64,000 nucleotides of DNA from Pelobates cultripes (GCA_933207985.1 OW240921.1:92946917-93010916), one strand, 5' to 3'. Positions 10,916 to 23,204 are shown, counted from the stretch's first letter. Numbers and translations: made by a program. The notes: a model not told the origin generated them from the letters alone.

Positions 10916-13900
10916 ATAGCCAATATTGTAGAGAAATCTTTTGAAACCATTTCTACTAGATTGTGACAATTTATAAAGCTAATGCTTATAAAAATATAAA
11001 ATTGAGGCCTAAGTGAGAAGTGACGAGTAGGGGGAACTTTTTCTCACTTGATCTGTGAATCAAATAGGGCAAAAATACACCAGTTTGTGTACTGCAAAAT
11101 ATTATTTATTATTTATAAAAATATTTTACCAGGAAGGATACACTGAGATTTCTCTCGTTTTTAAGTATGTCCTGGGTCCACAAAACATTGCATTGATACA
11201 ATAGGGTACAATAAAATAAAATAAAAAATATTAATACACAATATATACAACATTTAACATAGAACAGGTAGGAAATATATAATCAACCATAATGCGTGCA
11301 TTCTGTTTTGAGGTATGTAGAGAGGGATCTCTTAAAGGACTTGGGGAGGATTTGAAAGTCTTAATAATACATAATTGCTGTGCTCTGTAGGAAAAGGAGG
11401 GTTACTTTCTTTTTGTATTGAGGTAGACTAAATAAAGTGTATTGAGGTAGACTAAATAAATATTTATATTATGTATATATTTTTCAGTACTCTAATGGAC
11501 AATTTTCGCCTATTTCCAAAAATGATTTGCACAGAAAAAAATTTGTCTGAACCGAAACGCCACATTGATGACACCGGTAACAAATATTTTTTTCTGACAA
11601 ACCAAATTATTCCACCATACACAAGTCTACTGAACAACTACATCTCCATGCCGGAAAGAGCTATGTATCAAAAAATTACAGGTCAAGCAACCAATGTGTG
11701 TTTTATTTATTTCTCAGAAAATATTCACATTCTTTATTCATTATTAACTGTGGGATTTGGGTAATCCCTTAGTTTTCTTGGTCTGTGAGCAAAGAGAATT
11801 ATCCCATGGCTTTTGGCTTTATTCTGTATAACATTGAAACTTGTTCTAAAGCTAGACTTTGCTAAGTGTATCTATGTATAGTGAACGCCCAGATGCAAAA
11901 CAGACATATCTTGGCATTGAAAGTTAAAAGGTCATTAAAGATTTATTTGAAGTTAATTCCACATTTCTGACCAGAATAGTAAAATTGGAAATTGCCTCCA
12001 AGTCTGCTATGTACTCTGTTTGGATATTTTGGAGTACATTTTTTAATTCACATTGAATACACTTTCAATTCCTGATAATTTCACACTTTACTGAATAGCC
12101 ACGAGTAATGTCTTAAATTAAATAGGTTTCCAATGAAAAAGCACATAGAGACAAATTGAAATACACACATAATAGTTGTGGGCTATACATTTTACTGGTG
12201 CGACAAGGAAAAGTGGGTAGTGAGAGCTGCAACAAGTTCCAAAATGGCTTCTTGTAACTAGCACAAGCAGACACATTCACTTCAATAAAAAGCTGAGAAC
12301 TGTTAAGAGGCATATGGGTTTGAACAAGGAACATCTAGTGTAAGTTTAAAGTATACTTTGCAACATCTGAGCAAACAGCACTTTAGGATATGGAAAAGGA
12401 ACGGGGAACTACAGGCAAAAAGGAGCACGAATGCATCATTAGATGAACGCCTGTTGTGGAGCAGGCCCTAGGACCATGCAGAGAATGCTACAGCAGCGGC
12501 CCTGCTGGTCATCTGTGCTATGCCAGCCAAAGATACTGCCTGTCAGCCTGGCGTAGTTGAGGCCAGGCTGACACGCCTCTTCAGGGGACAGATAGTAGAC
12601 CACCTTTACTGGCAGACCCACCCATTAAAGGCATCGTCATGATACAAGTTGCCCCAAATCCCCATTCCCTACCACTCTACCTGTTGGAAGTGGGACACAA
12701 AATGAATTACTAAAGGTTTTGTTAATGAATAAAGACTGCTGCTTCAGTGAATACTCACTAAAGAGGGGGTCTTAGAAGGGTTAGGAAAACATTATACCAG
12801 ACAGTTATGTGACATGTAATTTTGCCTTAGTCCTCTAGATCACCCAACATACCAGTTCTGTCACAAGGTATGGGAAAGAATAAAGGAAAGCGAAGTTTGT
12901 AAACAATAACTACAGTATCTCTACAATACAGGACATTGCAAACGCCGGTAGCTTTGCTTAGAGCCTTAATTCCCTTAAATTACCCCTCCCCAATTGGTAG
13001 AATGCAGCTGCAAACATTGACCTAAAAATGTCAGAATAAGGAGGAGCAGTCATTTACAGTATCTCTGCAGAGATGTAGAGGAATAAAATATGCCTCAGCA
13101 AATAATCTGTTCATTCTCTACTGGCTGGAAAACAGTTCTAAGGTGGGGCTTCATGAGTTACATTGTGATTTGCACACGGAAGGGTCTACTGATCATGTTT
13201 TATTGATTGGACTTTAAAGTCAAGTCAGCTTCAATTTGATGAAAATATGGTATGATCCAAGCACACCTAGATTTATGTGGCAATGAGAGAATAGGCCAGA
13301 ATCCATGAATTCTTGTGGAGGCATCCATTTATGCTACACATTCTCCACTGTATACAGTCAGCTTTGGCATCATTCACTTATAATTTATGATTTAATTTGT
13401 ATTTTGCAAAAGCACTGGGCCTTGGCACTGAGACACTGTGAATGCAGCCATGTTTCAACACATTGCTTGGCAGTAAGAGAAGTTTAGACACAGACACATA
13501 AATTCATAACTCGCTCATAATCTAACTGCTCCTGTAAATATAAATAAGTGCTTTTAATTATCTACTAAAATGGAAACGTAACTGTCTGCCACTTTGGTTT
13601 AACTCTTTTGAAACCACAGGGAGAGGCGAAAAATGAGTACAGATGTATAGATGTAATAATAATTCTAACAATATTTAACACTTGCATGTGTCTAATTCTT
13701 AAATTAATCTTTTCAATATTTTTGGATTAGAATATTATTATAGCTAAACTGCTAATTTATCTGAAATTTTAGTTTTTTATGCATTAGCAAGGGGCAGTAA
13801 GGTTTATTCAGTAAACTGTGCAGTAAATTGAAAACCAAATTGCAAAATGCAAGCAAAAATAGATTATTTGGAAATACTCTCATTGACACCTAATTTATAG

Positions 13901-13976
13901 TTACACCTCATTAATGCAGCCTGATTTTTGAGCTTTTTAATTCACTATTTAGTGAATAAATAATATTTTAGCGTGG
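10916..13976. other. Mostly unique AT-rich DNA with scattered repeat scraps
   Basis: No gene is supported. A dispersed-repeat-like stretch lies at about 11105-11400 (ATTTTACCAGGAAGGATACA onward), and a diverged half of the AGGGTTATT MITE family lies at about 12020-12105 (ending CACTTTACTGAATAGCCACG). The open frame at 11471-11764 (+) has no recognisable domain and no splice context. The block at 12960-13180 is high-complexity and might be conserved non-coding DNA, which I cannot test. Confidence 0.45.
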
Positions 13977-14780
13977 TGTGTGTGTTGTAGCGGAGCCTTA
14001 GTCCTAGCCTAGCAGGGACTTTTCTCCACTGGATCCACCAAAGTACAAAAGTACAATCAGGAAAAAGAAAATTGCCAAAGAAATATCCCACCTCCTCCCC
14101 AGCAACTGGACGACACACAGTTATGGGAGTACAACTGAACTTTATTTTGTCACACATGGCTTTTATGCCCATTTCCCTACAAGGGGTTTACAATACAATA
14201 AAATAAAGGTTTCAATCCCAGGATCCTCTGTGCCTGAGACATGATTGCATGAGAAAAGCCATCTGATTTAATTATCTTTCAGGTAGAAAAAATCCAACAA
14301 AATATACTGTACCCCAAAAGTAACCCCACCGTACATAGAAACCCCACAAAAATACATTCTCCGATAGCCCTGATCTGAGTGTATAACATATCCAAGACTC
14401 ATTCAGATCGGTTTGGTGAAACGGAAATGCCATTGAGGTAAAGTTTTGACCAGCCAGGCATGAGGTGCTAGCCCAAAACAGTTCCAGTGAAATAGGTGCC
14501 CTGACCGGTCTCCGTTAGTGAGGTTCCAGTGCGAACACCATGCAAGGGAATTTCTTCATTTCAGAAACCACTGCCCACGTTTGGGAGACAAGATGGCTGC
14601 CACTCTTTTGTCTGCCACGTCTTCGGTTATACGAAATTGCGGCCACCCAGGGGAAGCATTCATTAATTACTTTCCTTGCAGTTTCGCACTTAAGTGTTCC
14701 GTGTCAACGTTCTAATGGGGTACAGCGGTGGTCCTCATTCAGGAGACAAAAAAATTCTGTTCATATGAAGTCTCCCGAAC
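13977..14780. mobile_element. Probable LTR-retrotransposon remnant
   Basis: Starts with TGTAGCGGAGCC near 13985, an LTR-like TG start, and contains a polyadenylation-like AATAAAATAAA near 14200 and the AAGATGGCTGCCACT motif near 14588. It leads directly into a Gypsy-type RT fragment on the minus strand. A matching second LTR was not found, so the assignment rests mainly on the neighbouring RT. Confidence 0.4.
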
Positions 14781-15088
14781 GGAAAAAGGATGAAACGTGA
14801 AATAAAAGGCGAAAGTATATATAAAAGTACTTGGAATTCTCCGTTCTGCTACTCTTAACCACAAGCCTGCATACACAGTCTGATCCTTAACGGATCAGCT
14901 TGGGGATGTCCGGGGGTGATCACAGATCACTTCTCAAGTTCTGTCTGTCTGGACAAACTGTCAGCATTTCCGTTTTGCTCTCCGGGGCGGTAGTGTATCG
15001 TGATGTCATCCTACTCTGTGACCAAGGTACTGTACCTAGGCCATGCCTATGTTGCATTTGCTAGGCTTAAGCGTTAAGCCTGCCTCCT
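14781..15088. repeat. Retroelement segment, tandem copy 1 (~404-bp period)
   Basis: From GGAAAAAGGATGAAAC to TGCCTCC this segment recurs at 15185-15490 with a few substitutions and small gaps. It includes ACACAGTCTGATCCTTAACG and the RT-derived sequence on the minus strand. The duplication is direct and head to tail. Confidence 0.85.
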
Positions 15089-15185
15089 TAATTCTATCTA
15101 GAACCACTCCTATATGGGCCAAGTGCTCCTGCCATGTATTGTTGAAAATGGTGATATTATCAAGATATGCACAGGCATAGTCTTG
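15039..15185 (-). pseudogene. Ty3/Gypsy-type reverse transcriptase fragment
   Basis: The minus-strand frame reads 49 codons. They include AYLDNITIF, which corresponds to the RT catalytic box (YxDD with the second Asp replaced by Asn), then EHLAHI, and AGLTLKPSKC, the typical Gypsy RT segment after the palm. A stop follows, and then an in-frame YLGHRVG, another Gypsy RT hallmark. In intact elements this enzyme copies element RNA into cDNA. Here the active-site change and stops make it a dead fragment; the rest of pol is absent. Confidence 0.8.
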
Positions 15186-15490
15186 GAAAAAGGATGAAAC
15201 ATGTGGAATAAAAGGGGAAAGTATATATATAAGTATTTGGAGTTCTCCATTCTGCTACACTGATCCTCCTTAACCACAAGCCGGCATACACAGTCTGATC
15301 CTTAACGGATCAGGGGTGCTCACGGATCACTTCTCAAGTTCTGTCTGTCTGGACAACCCGTCAGCATTTCCGTTTTGCTCCCCAGGGCGGTAGTGGATTG
15401 TGAAGTCATCCAACTCTGTGACCAAGGTACTGTACCTAGGCCAATGCCTATATTGCATTTGCTAGGCTTAAGCGTTAAACCTGCCTCCCT
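15185..15490. repeat. Retroelement segment, tandem copy 2
   Basis: Second copy of 14781-15088. It loses homology exactly where the TTTGTGAATGTGTG minisatellite begins, so only the downstream part of the RT segment remains (LTLKPSKC equivalent, out of context). Confidence 0.85.
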
Positions 15491-15885
15491 CATGTGTGTT
15501 TGTGAATGTGTGTTCTTTCTGTATGTAAGGGTGTGGGTTTGTGAATGTGTGTGTCTTTGTGAATGTGTGTTCTTTCTGTATGTAAGGTTGTGTGTGTGTG
15601 TGTGTTTGTGAATGTGTGTTCTTTCTGTATGTAAGGGTGTGTGTGTGTGTTTGTGAATGTGTGTTCTTTCTGTATGTAAGGGTGTGTGTGTGTTTGTGAA
15701 TGAATGTGTTTTCTTTCTGTATGTAAGGGTGTGTGTGTGTTTGTGAATGAATGTGTTTTCTTTCTGTATGTAAGGGTGTGGGTTTGTGAATGTGTATTTG
15801 TGAATGTGTGTTCTTTCTGTATGTAAGGGTGTGTGTGTGTTTGTGAATGAATGTGTTTTCTTTCTGTATGTAAGGGTGTGTTGGT
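15491..15885. repeat. Minisatellite, ~45-60 bp unit
   Basis: About eight head-to-tail units of TTTGTGAATGTGTGTTCTTT followed by CTGTATGTAAGGGTG and a variable (TG)n. The minus-strand frames of about 200 codons covering this region consist of repeated HTHTLTYRKKTHS-like peptide and are artefacts. Confidence 0.9.
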
Positions 15886-16719
15886 GAAGAGAGGAAGTAA
15901 CGTGGGGAATGTAGCTGTAGGGAGAAGGTATGAGTTGCATGGGGCTGTGGGAAGATGATCTTAGGCAAAGTGCTAATTGCTGTTTGTACCAATAAGAGAC
16001 AGGACTCTAAATTGAGGGTGAAGTAGAACAGCTTCAGCGGCGTTAACCCCTTCGTTCTCACACCTGGGGTGCCGTTACAGTAACAACCGCTGTATATTGG
16101 GCTAAGGTAACAGAGTATACTGAATGTACCTTTCCTGGTAATTATATTACATTTTACATTAATGGCAATCTGTACTATTAAATGAGTACTGCAGGCATCG
16201 TAATTACTTCATCTCCTTGGCATTGCTATGATGGCTGGAGTGCTGTGGCGTGCCATCACTGGGTTCATCTATAAACACCTCACTTGTGATGAACCTTGTT
16301 AACTAGGGTAGGAATGGAGGGGGGTGATAGGCAGAGAGTATCACATGAGCACTCTCAGTAAACCACTGCCGCCTATTGCTCATATGACCATACCAATCTG
16401 TATAAGAGATGGGTGGCAGTAACAGGCTGAGAGCAGTCATGTGACGAGGGATTGCCCAGGGCACTATTCAGCTCTACCCATGCCTACTTAAATCAGGCCC
16501 ATTAGATGATTTACCATTAGTTCATTGATGTATTAAATCATGCAAGGTACGTTCCCATACAGCCTTATAAAGGGTCACAGAGAAAAAAGTTTTGGCACCC
16601 CCGGGTGGGTGTGGCCATCTTACAAACCCCTCCCCTTTGTCCAGTCCAGATATGCATGCTTCTATGGCAACAACTCCACCTCTTCATCTATAAACACCAC
16701 CCCTTTTTGTAATCAGATG
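15886..16719. other. Unassigned DNA, possible LTR edge
   Basis: On the minus strand, TGTAACGGCACCCCAGGTGT at about 16056-16075 looks like an LTR start facing the Gypsy remnant, but no partner is seen. From 16180 to 16500 there are MITE-like scraps (GTACTGCAGGCATCGTAATT). No gene is visible. Confidence 0.35.
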
Positions 16720-17700
16720 CACACTCACTGACAGTCACACAATCTCACTGACAGGCACACACACTCACTGATTTGACACACACTCACTGACAGTCACACA
16801 ATCTCACTGACAGGCACACACACTCACTGATTTGACACACACTGACAGACACACACTCACTGACAGTCACACAATCTCACTGACAGGCACACACACTCAC
16901 TGATTTGACACACACTGACAGACACACACTCACTGACAGTCACACAATCTCACTGACTGGCACACACACTCACTGATTTGACACACACTGACAGACACAC
17001 TCACTGACAGTCACACAATCTCACTGATAGGCACACACTGACAGACACACTCACTGACAATTACATAATCTCACTGACAGGCACACACACTCACTAATTT
17101 GACACACACTGACAGACACACACTCACTGACAGTCACACAATCTCACTGACTGGCACACACACTCACTGATTTGACACACACTGACAGACACACACTCAC
17201 TGACAGTCACACAATCTCACTGACTGGCACACACACTCACTGATTTGACACACACAGACAGACACACTCACTGACAATTACACAATCTCACTGACTGGCA
17301 CACACACTCACTGATTTGACACACACTGACAGACACACTCACTGACAGTCACACAATCTCACTGATAGGCACACACTGACAGACACACTCACTGACAATT
17401 ACACAATTTCACTGACTGGCACACACACTCACTGATTTGACACACACTGACAGATACACACTCACTGACAGTCACACAATCTCACTGACAGGCACACACA
17501 CTCACTGATTTGAGACACACTGACAGACACACACTCACTGACAGTCACACAATCTCAGTGACAGGCACACACACTCACTGATTTGACACACACTGACAGA
17601 CACACACTCACTGACAGTCACACAATCTCACTGACAGGCACACACTCTCACTGAGTGAGACACAATCTTAATGACACACTCATTCACTAATCTGACACGC
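16720..17700. repeat. CA-rich satellite with a 73-bp higher-order unit
   Basis: Unit of about 73 bp: GATTTGACACACACTGACAG, then ACACACACTCACTGACAGTC, ACACAATCTCACTGACAGGC and ACACACACTCACT. Consecutive TTTGAC positions 16831 and 16904 are 73 bp apart. About 13 units are present, some shortened by loss of a TGACAGACAC block. This is a variable tandem array with no spacer structure, so it is not a CRISPR array. Confidence 0.92.
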
Positions 17701-18109
17701 TGACAGATAAACTGATACACACTCTCAATAAAAAAAAACACAATCTCACTAGAAAACCTTCACTGTGAGGTATATACACCCATCCCAGTGAAACAGTGCA
17801 GCACTAAAAATGTATTTACTTACCCTTACTATATAGGTAAAGTATAGTGTCCTACAATGGCAACATGCTTATTTAGTGTAGTATATCCAGTGATATACAG
17901 AAGATATAACTCAATATTGGTGCACCCAGATTTGGCTGAGCCCCATGGGACAGGCTCAGATCACTTGATTCCCCTCTTCTTCTGTATATAGATGTACTTG
18001 AAATATTGAAAGTGGGAAATAACCTAGTGCCATATGCCAATACTTTAAAGTGCACATATATAAGGTTGCAAATTGCTCACCTTTTCCAGAGCCTATTACA
18101 CTCTACACA
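17701..18109. other. Non-coding DNA between CA arrays
   Basis: Decayed CA repeat to about 17750, then unique sequence containing a diverged hairpin-like segment around TTCTGTATATAGATGTACTT. No gene is visible. Confidence 0.45.
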
Positions 18110-18600
18110 ATCTCACTAATTTGAAAGACACTCAATGACAGACAAACTCACTCACAGACACATACACACTGACACACACTCTCAATGACAGACACTCATT
18201 CTCACTGATTTGAAACACTCACTGACAGACAGGCTCACTGATGGACACACACCAACAGACACACACATATACACTGACAGACATTCTTACTGACAGACAC
18301 AAACACACACTCACTGACATGCACACTTACTGACAGAAAAACACATACACACTCACAATGACAAAAACACAATCTCACTGATTTGAAACACCGACAGACA
18401 TACTCACTGACAGACACACATACACTCACTGACATACACACACTCACTAACAGACACACTCTTAACAACAGACACACACTCTCACTGATTTGAAACACTC
18501 ACTCACAACAGATTCTCACTGACCGAGACACTCACACACAAGGACATACACTAACAGACACACTTACACATTTACACATTTTTGCACACACAGTCACAAA
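18110..18600. repeat. Degenerate CA-rich tandem repeat
   Basis: Same vocabulary as the 73-bp satellite (CTCACTGATTTGAAACACTC, ACTGACAGACACACA) but without strict periodicity. It looks like an older or more shuffled extension of that array. Confidence 0.85.
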
Positions 18601-19200
18601 TTTGTTTTATTTTATTTTTTTAGGCCCATACAACCTACCTGTTAGGAGAGCTGGTGTGGGTCCTCTTTCCAGGGCCGGTGCAAGGATTTTTGCCGCCCTA
18701 GGGAAAAAAATATTTGCCGCCCCCCCAATATGTCCTGCCCACCATGTGACATCACAATGCCCCGCCCATATGCTCTGCCATATGGGCCAACGCCAGTCTT
18801 CACAAAGTGTCTTTTATCTGAAAAGTGTGTTTACATTAAAACGCCTACAGGCACAGGCTATAGACACCAGAACCACTACATTATGCTGTAGTGCTTCTGG
18901 TGACTATAGTATCCATTTAATGTGAGGTAAAATTGGAGGTGCGGTGCCGCTAATAATGCTCCGTGGATTGCCTACTTACCACCAGATGAGGACAGGGGGC
19001 TGATGATGGGCTCTGTCGGCTCCACACGGTCTTCTGTGTAGAAGGGGCTCCCCTGGAGACTGGTTTAACAGTCTCCCCAACAGATCAACGAACAGGGAAG
19101 CAGCTCCATTTTTATGGCCCTTACACAGCTCAGGTCTGGGCCCCAGGGCTTGACCGTGAAATTCAATACCTACAATGCCCACCCGCCAAATACACCTGCG
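18601..19200. mobile_element. Terminal part of a hAT-like non-autonomous element
   Basis: CAGGGCCGGTGCAAGGATTT at about 18670-18690, followed by TTGCCGCCCTAGG, closely resembles both ends of the bounded element at 34417-34854. The matching far end was not found; a GC-rich block near 20600 is a candidate, which would place the TG and CT arrays inside the element. The minus frame at 18976-19308 has no recognised domain. Confidence 0.45.
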
Positions 19201-19640
19201 CGGTAGGGTTACTCTCACAGAGTGGAGTGTGTATGTGTGAGACTCTGTATTTGTTGAGGGTTGTGTGGTAGTAATGTTCTTATAGAGTGTAGTGTATAGG
19301 GATACCAATTTCTGTAAGGGATGTAGTGTGTTTATAGGGGATGTAGTGTGTGTTTGCGTGTAAGGAATGCATTGTATGTTTCTGGGTGTGTGTGTGTAAG
19401 GGGTGCAAGGTGTGTTTCTGTGTATTTAATTGAATGCAGTGTGTGTCTGTAAGGGGTGCATTGATTGTGTAAGAGATACATTTTGTTTCAGTTTGTAAGA
19501 GAATGAGTTTGTGTGAACGTAAGGGATGCATTGTGTGTTTCGGTGTGTCTGTGTGTGAGTAGGAATTCATTGTATGTTTCTGTGTGTGTGTGTGTGGGGG
19601 GGATGCATTGTGTATGTGTGTAGTGTAAAAGAGAGGGTTT
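19201..19640. repeat. TG-rich degenerate minisatellite
   Basis: Recurring GGGATGCATTGTGTGTTTCT / AAGGGGTGCA units of about 30-45 bp. Frames through it are low-complexity. Confidence 0.8.
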
Positions 19641-19689
19641 GTGGGGTAGGATAGGGACTGAGAGGGGAGCAGATCTTTATTTTTTTTAT

Positions 19690-20580
19690 TTTTTGCATAG
19701 TGCTCACCCTCCTGTCAATTGTTGGATTTCCCCTTCCCTCCTGTCCCTTAGTGCTCTCCCTTGGCCCCCTTCTTACTCCCCCCCTCTCCCCCTTAGTGGT
19801 CCTCCATCCCTCCCCTTAGTGGTCATCCCTCTCCCAAACCCCTTAGTAGACATTCCCCTCCTCCCCCAACCCCCTTAGTGGTAATCTCCCCCTCTCAGTG
19901 GTCATTATCCTCTTTCTCCCCCCCTCCTTAGTGGTCCTTACCCTCCTCCCCTCTCCTTAGTGGTCCTCCCTACTTACCCCCCTTTAGTGGTCCTTTCCCC
20001 CCTTAGTGGTCCTCCCTCTCCCAAACCCCCCTTAGTGGACCTCCCACCTCCACCCTCAGTGATCCTTACCCTCCCTCAGTGGTCCCTTACTTCCACTTCC
20101 CCTGTGCTCTTTCACCTCCTCCCAGTGGCCCCTACTCCCTCTCCCCCAGTGGTTCTGTACTCCCCTTCCTCCCCAGTGGTCCTACTCCCTCCCCTTTCAG
20201 TGGTCCTACTCCTCTGTCCTATCCTCTCCCTGCTGGAGTCCTTACCTCCTATGGTGGTCCTTCCCCTGGTAGCCCTACTCTCCCTTGGTGGTCCTTACCT
20301 CCCCTGTGGTCCTTACTACTTCTCCTTCTCTTTTTGGTCTATGCCTCTTCCTGGTGGTCCTACTCTCCTCCCCTGTGGTCTCTGCTCACCCCCATCCCCT
20401 GTGGTCTTACTACTTCTTCCCCTAGTGGTCCTACCTACCTCTACCTACCTGTGGTCTCTTGCCCCTCTTCCCTCCCTCTCTCCCTGTAAGGTCCTACCTA
20501 CCCCCATCCCCCTGTGGTCCTTACCTACCCCCCCTCCCCTCCCCTGGTGGTCCTTGCCCTCCTCTTTCTTCCTGTGTAAG
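19690..20580. repeat. Pyrimidine-rich minisatellite (CCCCTTAGTGGTCCT units)
   Basis: Nearly 0.9 kb of C/T-rich sequence on the plus strand built from degenerate units around CCCCTTAGTGGTCCTCCCTC, drifting to CCCTGTGGTCCTTAC and CCCCAGTGGTCCTACTCC. The strand asymmetry is extreme, with almost no purine runs. Two long proline/leucine/serine frames (19960-20583, 20079-20489) are consequences of this composition. Confidence 0.9.
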
Positions 20581-20584
20581 TAGT

Positions 20585-21060
20585 GTGGCCGGGCGGCGCG
20601 GAACTCGGGACAGGAACCTCTGTTTCCTGTACCCGGCCGCCGGCGGACTGCAGGGAAGTGCTCACTCAGCTGCCTAGCTATCTTCTGTCTGGGATCCAGT
20701 GGAGATCTTCTCTCTGGGGACCAGTGGCTCCAGTAGTCTTCCAGTTTCTCACTGCTCTCTGGCGCTGTTTAGTGATGCGGGGGACCGGAGTAACATCATA
20801 TTCTGACTCCCGGCATCACCACAAAAAAGCACACAAGGGAGCAGTGAGGAACTGGAATAACCTTAGCACAGACAGCGGTCCCTCACCACCTGCCTCATTC
20901 TCCCCCACTGGCTCTGTATATTTCGGCATAGTAGTATCCTGTGCCCACTTAAGGGATACCCCTAATGTGGCCAGTGAGCCACCTCCTTTACCCCTGTGAC
21001 ATTCAACTGTCCTGCTACTCATGGCGTTCCCCATCTCCTGGCGCCTGGTTGTAGTCCACC
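20585..21060. mobile_element. GC-rich repeat with fold-back
   Basis: GC-rich GGCCGGGCGGCGCGG start, then a fold-back with CCAGTTTCTCACTGCTC at 20740-20756 and its inverse GAGCAGTGAGGAACTGG at 20838-20854. The loop (GGCGCTGTTTAGTGATGCGG ... ATCATATTCTGACTCCCGG) is related to loops at about 27388-27440 and 34506-34545, so these three loci carry members of one element family. Confidence 0.55.
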
Positions 21061-23044
21061 CTGTGCACCCTCCCAGGATTTGCCCTGATTAAGAGCTGAT
21101 TTGGGTTGCCAAATGTCACCTTGAAGCAGTTACTTAGCTGACTACCGCTACTAATGTCCACCCCTGCAGATTTTGCATGGATTACGTTCACCTAAGTTGT
21201 CACAACTGGACAGTATAAAAGGTTTATCCTGCGCATGTGTAGCAGGATAGATTCTGGAGATAACGGCTCTATTTGGCACATGTTGATTGCCCTTGACCTA
21301 AGAACAGTTACTTAAGGAGTACAACCACCTAGTGGAATGTGTTGGATATTGACCCCCTGCCATTCTAGTAAAAGGGGGTCATGTTTGCTGGCACATGTTA
21401 GCAGTGTAACACTGCTGCACATTGGGACACAAGTTTTGGAAAATGTTAACTTAGTACTTCCTTTTCAGCCTGGTACTAACGAAGAGCCCAGCTTCCCATC
21501 CATCCCCTCCTATTTTTAATTTATGTTTCTGCTGACACCTCTCAGCCAACAAGCTAGTCCTTCACTGCTTAGAAGCTTTCAGCACTCTTGCAGAGCTGGT
21601 GGGAGCAGTGCCCAGTGCACCCCAGATAAGACATTCCAAAATAGTTTGACTGCCTGCAATGAGGAGAGTCAGGGCTCTCCTGACAACATAACAACTACAG
21701 TGCACTGTAGTGGTTATGGTGCATGGAGTGAAAATTATGCAAAAATACTAAACCCGATCTGGTTGATCCTTTCTGTGTAACATCATCCTACTTGGTATAA
21801 ATACTATATAGTTATTGTTAAGTTTTATAGGGCCTACAAGTTCACCAATGCTAGATACAGTAAGTATTCGTATGCAAATATTGCCGCCACAGGCACACCA
21901 TTTGTGGCAGAAATATACCCCTGTATGTAGCTGCAGCCATTCACCACAGGAATCCACCACAGGAATTTCAGATACTATATCATTCAACTATGCATTTACT
22001 GTTGAGCACATTGTATAATCCAAATTTGTATTGTCAACATAAAAACTAACTTTGTCACCTACATGTTTCCTCGGTGACAGTTTCCCGTTAATTTTACTGA
22101 TGGAGACAAATAAAACAGCAGGTTTGAGGGTCTAGTAAATGCATCTCCTATCGTCAATCTCCTATAGAAAATAACTGTAAATACTCAACTCAGAGCTGCA
22201 GTAACCACTATATTTATTAGGATTTTGCTTTCTTGGCTTCTGTACAAAGACTGTTTTACATGAAACAGTATGGGACTCCTATTCTCTGAACGCTTTTAAA
22301 AGGCCTTAATAGTGATAAATTATTCCAAAAATAATAGAAGAATGAACAAAGGAAACAAAAAATGGGTTGAGATCAATACAATAGGAAATACCAAATGTTT
22401 CTCCTCCATCCCAGCATCCCCCCCTTCTCCCCGCCACACAGCCCCCCTTCCCTATTTTGCCTCTCTCAACGTCTGCAAAATGGCTTTCATACACTCAAGG
22501 CGCCAAATCATTTGACCCAGGTTATCCTGAGAGCCAGGGGTCTTTTCTGCTCGACTGACTAGGCTGGAGCCAAAAGCTCCCCTCCCATTCTCCGGCTGTC
22601 AATCCATGGAATAATCAAAAGGTCTTATCTGTAAGCTATTAAGGAATCATTCTAGCTGTCTGGGCTCCAGGACCATGCTACTGGGGCAATCATGCATTTA
22701 ACCTGCACAGAGAGAAGAGACACTGACTGTTAACACCACTACCTTTCTCCCTCCCCCTCTATCTGCAGCTCCTAATTCTCTGGCCCCATCCTCTGTTTCC
22801 AATGAGAGTTATTGTCTTTCTGACAGTGATTAGGAGATCTTTATAGAAGATACGTAGATGCAGATTTTAACTCACCATACAGGTGTTTTAACCTGCAGAA
22901 ATACATATTGAACACTTTTCATATAACCACCAATAAAAAGACTCTTGTTTTAGATATTTGTTACACCGGGTCGGGAGAATTTACATATTTGTAGAATACT
23001 ACCATACTGTAATGAATTGTTTGAAAAAAAAGTTGTAATTTTTT
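21061..23044. other. Unique non-coding DNA, possible conserved block at 22540-22900
   Basis: No exon with splice context was found. A small MITE-like fold-back (CATAACAACTACAGTGCACT / GTAGTGGTTATGG) lies at 21686-21722. From 22540 to 22900 the sequence is high-complexity, free of repeats and dotted with homeodomain- and GATA-like words; this could be a conserved enhancer or just unique DNA. Confidence 0.4.
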
Positions 23045-23165
23045 TAAAAATGATTTATTACTGACATTTATAAAGCGCCAACATATTCCGCAGCGCTGTA
23101 CAATGGTGAAAAAGACAAGACAATGTAAACAGGCCAATACAGGTTAGAGAATCTCATAGTATTTC
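23045..23165. repeat. Dispersed repeat with AAAGCGCCAACATATTCCGC
   Basis: ATTTATAAAGCGCCAACATA then TTCCGCAGCGCTGTACAATG is closely matched at 27068-27110 (ATTTATATAGCACCAACTAA TTCTGCAGCGCTTTACAATA). It is a short dispersed element, possibly the 3' tail of a LINE, since the L2-like element ending at 48660 has the related GGCACTTTATAAAGCACAAT. Confidence 0.65.
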
Positions 23166-23204
23166 AGTATGATTGGGATTATTTGCTACAGTAGGATTCT
23201 CAGT

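Noticed and set aside
11471..11764. 97-codon plus frame in unique DNA
   Set aside because: AT-rich, no domain, no splice or promoter context. Its length is within chance expectation for a 64-kb window.
15320..16061. Minus-strand frames of ~200 codons with HTHTLTYRKKTHS repeats
   Set aside because: Direct translation of the 15491-15885 minisatellite. Frames overlap each other and mimic a repeat protein.
16720..17700. CRISPR-like regular array
   Set aside because: Units are contiguous CA-rich repeats without unique spacers, in a vertebrate genome with introns. This is a satellite.
19960..20583. 207-codon proline/leucine/serine-rich frame
   Set aside because: Produced by the polypyrimidine minisatellite. 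A second frame is open in parallel and no domain is present.
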